From: Collybiopsis luxurians FD-317 M1
Lineage: Eukaryota; Basidiomycota; Agaricomycetes; Agaricales; Omphalotaceae
Direction: 5' to 3'
Assembly (NCBI GenBank): GCA_000827265.1
Contig: KN834758.1
Span: 434,001 to 498,000 of the forward strand
Length of the DNA: 64,000 bases
Part shown: in pieces, positions 1-10,819 of the stretch
Position numbering within the stretch: the first letter of the stretch is position 1
How the letters are laid out: each line of letters begins with the position of its first letter
Translations under genes and position numbers: made by a program
Notes under the pieces: model-generated
Databases searched by the model: none
Seen by the model: only the letters and a program-made list of their open reading frames with translations
What the model was told of the DNA's origin: nothing

Positions 1-444
1 TCTCGGGACCCGAAACTTCCTGAGCTTGTACATCGGAGGTATTTCCACGACCTGTTCTTCCTACAAGGTATTCATTATCGCGGTAGGAGGCCTTGTTTCT
101 AGTCTCGGGAGCATGTTTTGGCACAACAAAATTCAGCACCGCGATGCCAATTCGGTAGGCGCTAGCGGTATGTCTCTTATTCGGTAGAATGACCTGGCAA
201 CTGAAAATATTGTCTAGGGGCCGTTTTCGCAGCCACCTCTTTCCTTGCCTGCGTCGCTCCCAAAATGACATTTCAAATCTACGGTATAATTCCCGTTCCA
301 GCGTGGGCATGTGTTTCCGGTATCTTGATATTCGACGTCTTCTCTGCAATGAAGGACATTAGGGCAGAGACAGATACAGCTGGACATGTTGCTGGTATCC
401 TGGCGGGAATAGCTTACTACTTGCTCAAACGATTCAGAATTTAA
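1..444 (+). CDS. Rhomboid serine protease, mitochondrial Pcp1/PARL type (5' partial)
   Basis: C-terminal part of an intramembrane rhomboid protease; the gene begins before the window. Exons 1-38, 87-167 and 218-444 join in frame across introns of 48 and 50 bp. The serine motif G-A-S-G lies at the second junction and the catalytic-dyad histidine is in GHVAGILAGIAYY near the end. Hydrophobic helices (YIGGGLVSSLGS and AVFAATSFLACVA) surround them, as expected for rhomboid helices 4-6. In this family the mitochondrial inner-membrane members process dynamin-like GTPases and other targets. Assignment to the mitochondrial branch is an inference, because the N-terminus is missing. It ends LLKRFRI-stop, about 190 bp before the next gene on the same strand. 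Confidence 0.82.
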
Positions 445-633
445 TACAGTTAAATACAGTTCCTAGATGAAAGCCTTTTTGAATATCATCCGCGTTCGCT
501 CATTAGTTTCTGTAAGACGCGTAGATAATGAGAGTTTGCTGTGATCGCGTAATACCCACGAGCTTGACCTTGAATTTCTTCTACCACCTATACTGTTCGA
601 AACCGGGACGCTGCCCCTCAATACAGCGCCGCA

Positions 634-3600
634 ATGGACTCTGGTGAATCCAGGCTCGAAACATTGCTGAATCAATGCAAAAATAACGGTGAATAGGCCC
701 GTTCCTTGAACCCTGCCCCGGACTCACTTTTTCCAACCAGATGTCGATGTCAAGATTGACGCATTGACAAAACTCCAAGCTGAAGTCGAACAAGGACTGG
801 AGGTCAGTTTTCCTCATCCTGAATAGGCTCGAGCTAAACAAAATGCAAGATTCACGACCCCGATTCCCTCATCAACGTTCTCAAAGCCTGTTTACGAACT
901 TCAAACCAACACCTTACAAGTGCCACCTTGTCTACACTGCCATCTCTTCTTCCTCTGCTTGTTTTACGCCCTCTTAATGTTCCCGCACCGCGAAACGGCC
1001 AATCCTCAGCCCATTCATCCACTTCATCATCATCACCATCGTCTCTTGTTGATGTTCTAGTTCTTCGCCAATTGCTCAATGCATTTCTTCCTACGGGAGG
1101 CCTTTTTGAAAGGCTCGGTGATAAGGAAAAGGCTCAGGTGAAGGCACGCGAAGCGTTGGTGATTTTGGGTGGTTTCGCTTTTCGGGCTCCCGGTGCCACT
1201 ATTTCTACAATGTCAACCGGATCACGTAGTGGTAAGAGCCCTGAGACCCCTCTGGCGCTCTTTGAACGCTTCTTAAGAGAAAATGGTCTGAGCAGTAAAG
1301 TGTGGAAAGCCAGGGAACAGGTGCGTGAGTTTCGGACGGGATATTCGCGTTGGTGCTAAGACTTTCCTACAGTCGATCCTTACGCTGGTACACATTCGCC
1401 GGCAACATCATATGTTTCCCCTTCGCCCTTATTTGAGCTTATTGGTTGATTGTTTGGAGGATACCGATGCTCACGTTCGCGATTGCGCTAGACAATCTAT
1501 CGTCGAACTCTTCTCTGGCCCTTCTGTGACCGACGCAGCTCGTGCAGATCTGAAGAAGGAAATGACGAAGAAGAGTGTGCGTAAAACTATTGTAGATGGC
1601 GTGCTTTCCAAACTTTTCAGCAATGGAAACGGGGTTGAAAGTACTCCCCAGAGTCCTACAGGTTCAGAACCGGGAGAAGCCAAAACATACGTGCCTCCGA
1701 GTCTAGTACTGCAAGGCCGCAAACCGTCGGGACCATCTGTTATACCTCGGACATTCAGCCAATCTAGTATACCAAGGCCTCCGAGTCGAGCAGCTGCATT
1801 GGATACTTCGACTCCCTCAACACCTACCGCTGAAGCATCCTCGGCAGAAGTGAATCCTGTTTATGTTCGTAGTCAGACCTTGATTTTCGTTGGATATTGT
1901 TGACGCTTGTACGCAGATTGCCTCTGTCCGTGATCTCGAAAATGAGTTTCAAAGCATGGAGAAGAGTTTTGAGGCAAGCCACATTTCATATAACGAAATG
2001 GCATACTAAATTTGAATTTGCAGGGCAAGGAAACCGAACACAATTGGTCCACAAGAGAACAGTCCATCTTACGGGTTCGCGGCATGTTGAAAGGCGATGT
2101 TCATTTGAAATATTTTGACTCTTTCATGGGCTGCCTAAAATCGGGCTTCGTCCAATGGTCTTTTAAGACGGTAAGTCGACGGCTGACTTGCCTTCTATCA
2201 ATACTTACAGCTTCCACAGCTGGCCAGTCTGCGTACCACAGTGTGCACAAACACGTGCGCACTCTACCATGAGCTCGCTGTTGCAATTGGACCGTCGCTC
2301 GATTCCCTTTCTGAGACCCTTCTCACAAATCTTCTCAAAATGGCTGGGTTTACGAAAAAGATTACTGCTGACCGGTCACAAAGTGCCGTCGATTCGCTCA
2401 TCACGTATACCTCTGGCACTCCTCGGATATTCTTACCGCCTCTGTCGATGGGACTGAAGGATAAGAATACTCAAGCGCGGACTTTTGCGATAGGGCATGT
2501 CAAACTGTACATTGAAATCCACGGTCATCGCGCAAAGCATGCTATCGAAACCTCTGGTGGTCTCGATGCTTTGGAAAGTGGGATCAAAAAGTCCCTTGGG
2601 GATGCCAACGCAGGTGTTAAAGCCGCGGCTCGAATAACCTTTTGGGTATTTCATGAAATTTGGAGGGAGCGCGGTGCAGCCATACTTGAGACTTTGTCGC
2701 CGATAGCGCGAAAGGAGGTCGAAAAAGTCTGTCCTAATCCAGAACTTGCCACCTCCTTACCGCCGTCAACACCAAAGCCGACGAAAAAAACTAGTGTTTC
2801 TGCTGCGATTGCTGCTAGCCGAGCGAAAGCAAAAGCTATTGCTACTGCTCCTCCTACGTTACGACATCAGGCCACCTCGGCGTCCCATGTTACTCCCGGC
2901 AGACGTCCCTCTTCGCCGGGCTTGTCCAAGACCACTACTCAGAGCCCTCCTCCACGACCTGCTTCCCCGCTGCGAAATTCAACCACCAGTCCTCCGCGAT
3001 CACGCATTATCTCTAATGGTGTTCCGCGTTCCGTCAGTAACCCTGCAATCACGCCGTCTACTTCGCGTATGAACGCAGCTACTCGTGCCGAATCTCCATC
3101 CCCTCCCTCGCCTGTCTCTGATCATGGTTTTCCCTATCCAAATCCTCGACGACTCTCCTCTCCTCTGGCTTCGGGTGTAGGTGCGTCGCCAACTCGATCA
3201 TCGACAATACGACGAGCAACGCAAACTGCACTTCCCGCATCACCTCCTTCACCTTCACAGCTGCGAGCTATCCCTCGAATCCAACCTTCTGCTGCTGCTC
3301 GCATGTCCAGTCTCATGCCGGCTTTGGATAGTGGCGAGGACTCTCTCCTCCTCGCTACGACAATTCCTATACCCACCAGCGATAGCGACTCTGACGATCA
3401 TTCGATAAATCTCATTTCATTTTCTGCGCCATTTGAACGATACCCTCCACCCCCTGCCTCCAACTCTCAAACACATTCTTTATCCCCAAAGTCAGCAGAG
3501 TTTAAACCAATGCTGGGTGTTTCAAATGCGTTATCTACAGACTCTGTGATAGAGCTGGCACAGGCGGGAGGCGCTCCAGTGGTTGAAGATGCTCTGAGAG

Positions 3601-5102
3601 CGCGAGCTGAGCAAGCAGAGAGTGCTGCTGAGAGGTTGCTGGAATTGGTCGAGCCGGAGGACGGTATGCCTCATCCTGCGTTCCCTCCCTCGCTTCTTGT
3701 TGGAAGTAATAGCACTACTGGGCATTCGACGCCGGTAAAATCTAAGCCTGGATCCATACCTCTAGCTCAGACGGCAACCCCAATGACACCGGCGAACAGG
3801 GCTTCCGTTTTACGACAAGCAGCTCTTTTCCAGGATAGCCCTGCTCACAACGGAAAAACTCCGTCGTTGTTGGATGTCCTGCAAGATCGTTCGAAGGAGA
3901 CAGCTTGGTGGCTGAAACGAAAGACCCGTAAGGAAAATTTTCCTATTGCTTTGACCAATTCACATCTTATTGACTTGGTTTTCGGCCTTAGTACTTGAGA
4001 AGCGAGCGACACTCGGCATTGACGGATCCATGAGCCAACAAATCGAGCTCGAGCACTACATCGTAACTTTGGAAAATGGCACTGCCGATTCCACCGTGCT
4101 GCAGAAGCTTGTTTTCTTGTGTCTGGAGAACCCAGCCGTTGATGTTCTTTCTCCGCTCAGCCCCGACTCAACATACCCTATGAGCCCATCGCCATTCGCC
4201 AGTTCCAGCTCGATGTCTGCGCTTCACCATGACATATGGGAAAAGAACAGGAACTTTGACAAACTCCTCAACTCGCTTAGTAGTCATTTGGTCTCTACTC
4301 AGGTTTGTCGTGCTGCCGATGAATTATGTCTTTGAATTTTTTACGTTTCCTCGCAGGACGTGTCAACGATAGAATACGGTCTGATGGTAGTATGGCAGAT
4401 GCTTGAAAGTCAATCTATGCACCTCGAGGGTCGAGAAGGGGACGTCTTTACGTTACTGTTGCGAGTTAGATATTGCAACAAATTCAACGTGAGCGTTCTT
4501 TTCTTTATTTTACATCTTGAAAAAACTGAAATGATTTCAGGTTCTCGAGGCTACTAACACTATCCGAGACGTTCTCACTGCTCGTATTGAGCCTGTATAT
4601 GGTCTCACCACGTTACATGCGAGTCTGCGTGCGTTCCAAGTTATGGAGCCTCCGTCTGAAGATGATACAGATGTCAAAGCCTCATCGTATGCTTTCGGAT
4701 TGATCGCACTTGGTAAATTTGTACTCAGGCTTCCCGCTGAGATCGCTGAAGAAGAGCTACCTCGTCTTCGGAATACACTTATTATGGTGTGTAATATACG
4801 ATAACTCTCTTGGTTGATGTTCTAACGGATACGCTCAGGGTTTGAATGACTCGAAATCACTAGTCGTTCGAGAAGCTGCAGCTGCCGCTATCATCTCGGC
4901 ACAACTCGTTCTGCGTGACGAAACACACCTATTTGCTCTTCTCGATGGTCTTGCTGACGAGAAGAAAAATCTTCTCACTTACCTGTTTGATAAACATGGT
5001 GCCCGAGGCTTGCCACTGGGCCGTACTGGGATTGATAAGCTTGAGAAAGAGATGAGGAGACTGGATACTAGAACGAGTACGCCTCCGCGCAGGCCTACTT
5101 GA
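634..5102 (+). CDS. stu1: CLASP/Stu1 microtubule plus-end rescue factor (TOG repeats)
   Basis: About 1314 aa from 11 exons: 634-688, 741-802, 850-1320, 1373-1864, 1917-1973, 2024-2170, 2220-3927, 3992-4302, 4357-4488, 4541-4786, 4839-5102. The N-terminus is a TOG-like alpha-solenoid. A second TOG (CLASP_N) begins at about residue 270 (RVRGMLKGDVHLKYFDSF) and continues through ITYTSGTPRIFLPPLSMGL. A long Ser/Pro/Arg-rich disordered region follows (about residues 480-700), the microtubule-binding type of segment, and then a C-terminal HEAT-like domain ending in TPPRRPT. CLASPs bind tubulin and promote rescue at kinetochores and spindles. The intron at 1974-2023 uses a GC donor. The acceptor of the 2171-2219 intron could instead be at 2210, adding three residues. 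No promoter element was identified. Confidence 0.9.
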
Positions 5103-5573
5103 ATCATTTACATTAAACCTCTTTGTTACTTATCATTCCGAAGTATGTTACGTTCTCGCAACTCTCGCTCCCTGCTGGCCGCTCTTTTACCATTGTGTCG
5201 ATTGTATGTTCCAACATTGACTGTATAAACATTTCAACTCTCGGGGAATCACTGTCGAAAGTGGATTCCAATTTAAGTCAAGAACTGAGCGTGATACTGG
5301 GTCGTTCTGAATAGAAAAAAGCTTGCAGATTAGATACGATACATGCCTAAAGTTCGAGTCTTCTCAATTTATTCGGTGAAGGTATGAATGGACTTTCCTG
5401 CATACAGCATTATCACTCGTTCATGCCTACATTCTAACTTTGTAGGAAAGAGAAAAGGCAGTTAGTTTACATTACTTGTGGGTCCTTGCTACAAGGTTCT
5501 CACGCCACCTCGCGTCTCGACGAAGTTCTTCACCAAGTCCCTCAAAGCTACTATCCCTCACCCTCTGAAAAAT
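5103..5573. other. Intergenic, CLASP to sirtuin copy
   Basis: 471 bp without a supportable gene. It must hold the CLASP 3' end and the promoter of the sirtuin copy. Short open frames here have no recognisable motif, and I see no TATA box or repeat worth naming. Confidence 0.6.
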
Positions 5574-6615
5574 ATGACTCCATCAAATAACATGGAAGAC
5601 TTTCAGCGGGTTTTAAAGGCTTCAAAGAACACAATTGTCATAGCTGGAGCAGGGCTCTCTGTAGCCTCTGGTCTGTAATTAGTCATTTCTCTAACGTTGA
5701 AACAGCTTTCAAACCGTTAAATCATTAGGAATACCAACATATCGAGAAATAGCAAACTATCGTGGAAGGGTTATGTTTCCTGGGCCTCTTTGGGCAGATG
5801 TATTCAAGGAGGATCCCTCTCTTGTATGGGAGTGGTATCACTATAGACGAGAGATGTAGGTCTTTACTATTTAGAGTCATCCATTTCTTCTTAGGTATTA
5901 TAACTCACTACAGGGCCCTAAAAACTCAACCGAATGCAGCGCATGTTGCGTTAGCTCGGTTCTCTATACCATCCGTTCGAGAGGGTTATGTCGTTCCAGG
6001 CTCCAGATTCACTCTCATTACTCAAGTCAGCGATGGACTGAGTGCCTTGGCACTAGCCGACGAGCTTAAAAGTGCAACTCCTCAAGATCGGGATGCAATC
6101 TCAAGCCAACCCACTTTGTTCGAGATGCATGGGAGGCTTTTCGATGTTAAGTGCACTGAATGCGGATATAAGAAACATGATCGTTCTTCCCCGATTTGCG
6201 AGGGTCTTGCTGGAACAGAAGATCTACTGCAGGACCATGATCATCCTCGAATACCTATCGAGTCGCTGCCACATTGTTCATATTGTGGGGCTCTTGCCCG
6301 CCCGGGTGTAATCTGGTTTGGGGAAAAGATCCCCTTGCTAAGGAAAATAAAAAAGATTGTGGTCGAAGCTACCTTGTGTCTAGTTGTCGGGATTGCATCC
6401 ATGGTGAAAACTGGTTCTGCAAGAACTCGCTTCTTAAGCTGACATTGCATTAGATAGATCCAGCTGCAGAGTTCGTAGAAGAAGTTAAAGCTAATGGTAG
6501 CAAGATCGCTGTTTTCAATACTGAAGAAACCAGTAATGTGGAGGAAGATGCTGATTTCTTCTTCAAAGGGCCATGCGAAGATACACTTCCACAAGCACTG
6601 GGACTTGGGGAATAA
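5574..6615 (+). CDS. Diverged SIRT5-like sirtuin copy, probable pseudoenzyme
   Basis: 291 aa, exons 5574-5670, 5729-5855, 5914-6403, 6454-6615. It is a clear paralogue of the intact sirtuin at 27776-28803: start, all three intron positions and their phases match, and the first two exons have identical lengths (97 and 127 nt). Kept: GAGLS, the catalytic His ([12 protein letters not shown]), both zinc Cys pairs (CTEC, CSYC), and the SIRT5-type Tyr/Arg signature WYHYRRE. Lost: the catalytic-loop Asn (TQVSDGL instead of TQNVDGL), the glycine-rich cofactor loop after PT-F/Y-R (EIANYR instead of GKGGLW), and the GTAS motif (GIAS). The frame is open with usable splice sites, so it is probably expressed. 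I infer little or no deacylase activity. The call as a sirtuin is certain; the loss of activity is inferred. Confidence 0.85.
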
Positions 6616-7558
6616 TAAAAGCGTTGTCAGATTGCTGCAAGGTTTCATAGTACTACCAATTGCTTGGACCTCGTACAACATGAACTCCATGTTATGCATT
6701 ATTTTGTAAAACATTTCATTGCTTGCATGGTCCTGCTTTAGAGACCCAGTACCCAAAATCTCGCATCTCGAAGCTTCGTCTCATGTCAAGTTACTCAACC
6801 CAACCTCAAATGACCTATCACTTTCTACAGGCATCATCGGACAATGTATTGAGATCAGGCATGCCATGCTATTGCGCGTTTGGGGATACATTTTGATACA
6901 GACATACATACGGGAAAGGGCAATGGCGTTTTGCAGGTATAGCAGGCGGAAGCCAGAAGGTGTCACTTCCCTTTTTTCCGAGTGTGAGTCGGGATACAAC
7001 ATATCGTTCACTCTGGAGGTGCTTCTCTGTAATCGGAACCAATCAGGCTCGTAGTCAGTCGGAAGTGGTAAAGAACTTATTATATATAGCACATTGTTGC
7101 ATCTAAGCAAAAGAGAAATCAGTGCACGCGACGACGCGCTGCTGGGCAATTCTCACCGAATAAAAACCTCTCCGAGAGTTCCGTTTGATTTGCCATCCTG
7201 GAATTCTTCCGTATTTGCTAGCTATCCGAGAGTAAGTATGGTTTGAGATCCCGTATCGGCAAGAAACGCGCCTGAAGATTCATATATCCGTCTGTACTGA
7301 CGAGAAAACCCTTATACTCTAATCCCCACTTTAGACGAACGAAAACGGGCTTTCCAGTGAGTTCTTGCATAAAAGGTTTTGGATTGACAGGAGCGACCTG
7401 TTAGACCATTAACTAGTCAGTTTTGAGCAGATTCTAAGAGCAGAAAGCAGAGGTATACCGCAGCCATGATGGTTTGAGAACAAGCAGACAAAAAGCGCCG
7501 AAATAGGTTCAGGCGCTAGTTGGGCGTTTATCTAGTTCGTTGAATCTTACTCTTGACC
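6616..7558. other. Intergenic, sirtuin copy to NC2 beta
   Basis: 943 bp, one of the longest gene-free stretches here. Open frames on either strand (for example around 6719-7054 and 6781-7149) show no domain, no Met context and no splice pattern that would support a gene. I see nothing further in it. Confidence 0.55.
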
Positions 7559-8216
7559 ATGTCAGACCGCGAAGGCCTTTCGAGTGCTCCTGGAAATGAT
7601 GATGATTTATCGCTACCTAAAGCTACGGTGTCCAAGATGATATCAGGTCAGGCTTGTATATAGCTCTTTTCGCCACCCATAATATTCATATCACCACCAC
7701 CACTTAGAACTACTTCCAAAGGATATTGTCTGTGCCAAAGAGACGCGTGATTTGGTGATAGAGTGTTGTGTAGGTGAAGAGTGTTTCAGCTGCTACAGTC
7801 TTGGACCATGTTACTGACTTCTTCCTCAGAATTCATTCATTTAATTTCATCTGAAGCAAATGACATTTGCGAAAAAGAATCAAAGAAGACCATAGCCCCA
7901 GAACACATTATCAGCGCTCTCAAGGTACATAAACCCTGAATTGGCTGTTCCTGATCGCTGAATATCTGCCCCAGGCTCTCGGTTTCGAACAATTCACAGC
8001 AGAAGTAGAGGACGTGCTGAAGGACCACAAGCAGGCGCAAAAGGTCCGCGATGAAGTCCGTATTCCAGTTGCATTTATCTAATGCCACTTATACAGGATC
8101 GGGAAAAGAAAGTGTCCAAGTTTGAGCAATCAGGAAAGACTGAAGAAGAACTTTTAGCGGAACAGGAGCAGTTATTCGCAGAAAGTCGTGCTCGATTCCA
8201 ATCTGGACCCCAGTAA
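7559..8216 (+). CDS. NCB2: NC2 beta (Dr1), TBP-repressing histone-fold subunit
   Basis: 145 aa, exons 7559-7646, 7708-7773, 7830-7924, 7975-8043, 8097-8216, all with GT-AG introns. The histone fold runs from about residue 17 (LPKATVSKMISELLPKD) to residue 90, with the family hallmarks CCVEFIHLISSEANDIC and KKTIAPEHIISALKALGF. A coiled C-terminal segment follows (EEELLAEQEQLFAESRARF), as in human Dr1. With NC2 alpha (Drap1) it clamps TBP on promoter DNA and blocks or redirects TFIIA/TFIIB entry. Length is close to yeast and human homologues. It converges with the Mak32-like kinase, with only 75 bp between the two stops. Confidence 0.93.
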
Positions 8217-8291
8217 CGCTTCAATCTGATGGCCTATCTTTATTCTCTTTTCGTCTGTATTACCACCCAATGTAACTTGAATGTGCTCGGA

Positions 8292-9626
8292 CTACACTTC
8301 ACTATGGCGGATTTTTAGCGTTTCTAGTCTGCGTGAAGGGGAATCATTGTTCCACAGCGTTTGTGTGATAGTGGGTAGCCCGCTTTGTTCAATGACAAAG
8401 GAAGCCGAAACAGTAGCGTACAAGGTAGCTGCGTGTCAGGTAAGTATCGCGAGCTTCCCAAGGGTTGATCCTACGAACCTTTGTACACGTCCCCGCCACT
8501 CAACTGAATTCCCGCAGCGAGCCCGCCGAGAAAACTGTTGCCAGCGCCTAGCATCACTGTCAGAGACGTTCTCAGTTTCAAACACTGTATCTCACCGGTC
8601 ACATCAGCAATTCTCGACGCATCATTTTCGGTCCAAAATGCCTCTACCCATCTTCCCCCAGCTTTTCTTGTCAGAACGTACGCACCAAGGGCGCCACTTC
8701 TAATTATCACAGCATCCTTGGCACCGAGCTGTAGGAAACGGTCAGCGGCATGTTCTATTGGCGACTTGCCCAGAGGCAGGACGATAAAAATGGAGAGGAG
8801 TGATAGAGCTTCTTCGGCATTAGGACTGGAGCAGTCCGATAAGAATCACGTTCTTGCTTCATAGGATTGGCCCACCTCAAGATATCAACCGAAGGAAGGA
8901 TCGCAGCCAGCGCCGGCAACTCTTCAGGAATGCATCTATCCTTGGATCAGGGATCAGGGATAATCTCCAAAGATGGAGGAGGATACCCACAGGTATAGGT
9001 TCATAGATTGTCAGCGGATTCCATCCATTTACTTCTTTCACTTCGGAAAGAATAACAGATGCTCTAGCGGGTGAGCAAATAAAATGTAACGTTCGGGGTT
9101 TATCTAGTGGCGTATCTTTCAAGTCTCGAGGCGTAATTCTAATCCGCGGCGTAAGATACTGGAATCTAGAGACATATGTTGTGGTACTTTGGTATTTCCG
9201 AAACTGAGCTACGCACCCTCTATGGTCACCTTTGTATGAATTCAGTGCCCGAGTCGTGCGAGCCTCAGTCTGTGTCCGAAAGAGCCACATTTCGTCTCCG
9301 TATGATCTGAGTTTGTTCTCGATTTCGGGAGGAAAATCATGGCCTTTATCGACGACCATCCCGACATCCTGAGGAGGTAGCCTGACGCACAGCATGATGA
9401 TTCTCCCATCCACATAGAGACGACGTAACGAACCATATGCGGGCACCTACTGCAGCGTAAGTTCCTCCTCCGCCAATCTAGGCGATTCAGATTCAGCTTT
9501 GCTAGATTATTGCTGAGCAGTTACCTCGGAAGTAGAAGCTTTAGTAGTGTTTCCATCTTCATCGGTGTAAGAGAAATCGTCGATAATGAACATTCCAAGA
9601 GTGACAAACGTTTTTGGGCTTGTCAT
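8292..9626 (-). CDS. PfkB-family carbohydrate kinase, Mak32-like
   Basis: 331 aa from 8 exons, in transcript order 9525-9626, 9433-9476, 9217-9381, 8991-9165, 8876-8940, 8596-8825, 8479-8556, 8292-8428. The start is MTSPKTFVTLGMFIIDDF. A substrate-loop motif IGGGGTYAAVGARIW and a C-terminal signature GAGNSFLGGLAAG followed by YATVSASFVIEQSGLP mark the fungal Mak32 branch of the ribokinase superfamily. In typical PfkB kinases the signature is GAGD, where Asp is the catalytic base; here it is Asn. S. cerevisiae MAK32 is known genetically for supporting the structural stability of L-A virus particles, but its biochemistry is unclear. The 39-bp intron at 8557-8595 is short for this genome. The gene shares a 124-bp divergent promoter with the phosphopantetheinyl transferase. 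Confidence 0.78.
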
Positions 9627-9750
9627 GGTCGACGATAAAGCTCGAAGCTATCCCGACTTCTGATCCGATAATCTATGTTCCGTCGGATCCGTCCGATAAT
9701 TCAAGCCGAATCAGCGGGCACAAAGCAGCAACTTGTGCTGGAACGGCCAT
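9627..9750. promoter_or_regulatory. Divergent promoter, Mak32-like kinase / PPTase
   Basis: 124 bp separate the two divergent start codons, so both promoters and 5' leaders must overlap here. No TATA or CCAAT element is obvious. This is inferred from layout only. Confidence 0.5.
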
Positions 9751-10783
9751 ATGCAGGTGTGGGCAGTCTCGTATAACCCTCCAAGGTTCACCGAAGAAGT
9801 GAGCTCGATTTCACCGAAATGTTCTCCATCTTCTCACCCTAATTTCCAGCTGTATCAGAAGGGTCTTTTACTCGTAGATTCGGCCAGTGCTGCAAAGATC
9901 AAGAGATTCTATAGACGCGAAGATGCTTGCAGTGAGAATATCTATTCATATCTCGTTTTCTCATTGTCCAACACGTACACAGGAGGGCTTATCGCGCGTC
10001 TTTTGCCACGGGTTTTGTTGAAGGAACGAGGAATCTCTCCTAGTGAAATGACTTTTGCTGCTACAGAAGCTGGTAAACCATATATAGCAAGTTTATATTC
10101 TTTCCATAGGTGGAGCAAACCTCGCGAGAAAAATCTAATGAAAGTTCTAGTAGACGACTCCCGATATCCAGCCACCAATCGCTTACAATCTATCTCACGA
10201 CAATGGTTTCGTAGTCATGGCCTTTGCGCCCGGTAGAACGCATCCTCCTGCATACGGACTAGGCGTAGACGTAATGCAAGTGCGATTGCCTCGACGAGAC
10301 TCGTACCGCTCATTTATCGACACGTTCGAGGAGCAGGTGAAGATCGCAATATCTTTTACTAGCGTATCGGAGATTTCGGAAATCCATTGACCAATTTATT
10401 TCTAGCTTACATCCTTGGAACGAGAATCAGTCTCACCCGCGGTCCCAGAAGCCGAAGGCTTAAAAAATTTCTTTTGGCTATGGACAATGAAGGAAGCTTA
10501 TACAAAAGCCCTCGGGCTTGGGCTCGGGTTCGACTTTAGTCGTATCGAGTTCGATGTGAATGCGGACATAGTGCGGGTAGATGGTAAAGTGCCACAAGGA
10601 TGGAGATTTCACAAATTCGAGATGAGAGAGGAAGGGGAACTTTATGTAGGTGTAGTAGCAGAGTTGATTGAGGGTTTGGAGACGGTCGTGGTCCCCGAGA
10701 CTGAGCCAAAACCATGGTTCAGAAATTTTGAAGCAATTGCTTTTGTAGAACGCGCCGCAGAGGAACTTTCACAAGAAGACTAG
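9751..10783 (+). CDS. 4'-Phosphopantetheinyl transferase (Sfp/Lys5/NpgA type)
   Basis: 281 aa, exons 9751-9931, 9983-10086, 10154-10336, 10406-10783. Family motifs appear in order: a basic RFYRREDACRGLIARLLPR helix (about residues 50-68), NLSHDNGFVVMAF with the conserved SHD (about 110), GLGVDVM with the magnesium-binding Asp, and FFWLWTMKEAYTKALG (about 190), the W-x-x-KEA motif with the third metal ligand. The enzyme transfers phosphopantetheine from CoA to carrier-protein serines (aminoadipate reductase, fatty acid, polyketide or peptide synthetases). Such enzymes are usually single-copy and serve all these pathways in ascomycetes, so a link to one pathway cannot be read here. Intron 2 (10087-10153) has a GC donor; the alternative GT donors break the frame. 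Confidence 0.88.
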
Positions 10784-10819
10784 ATTTTGGATGAGAACCT
10801 AGTACGCATCAGAGTACAC

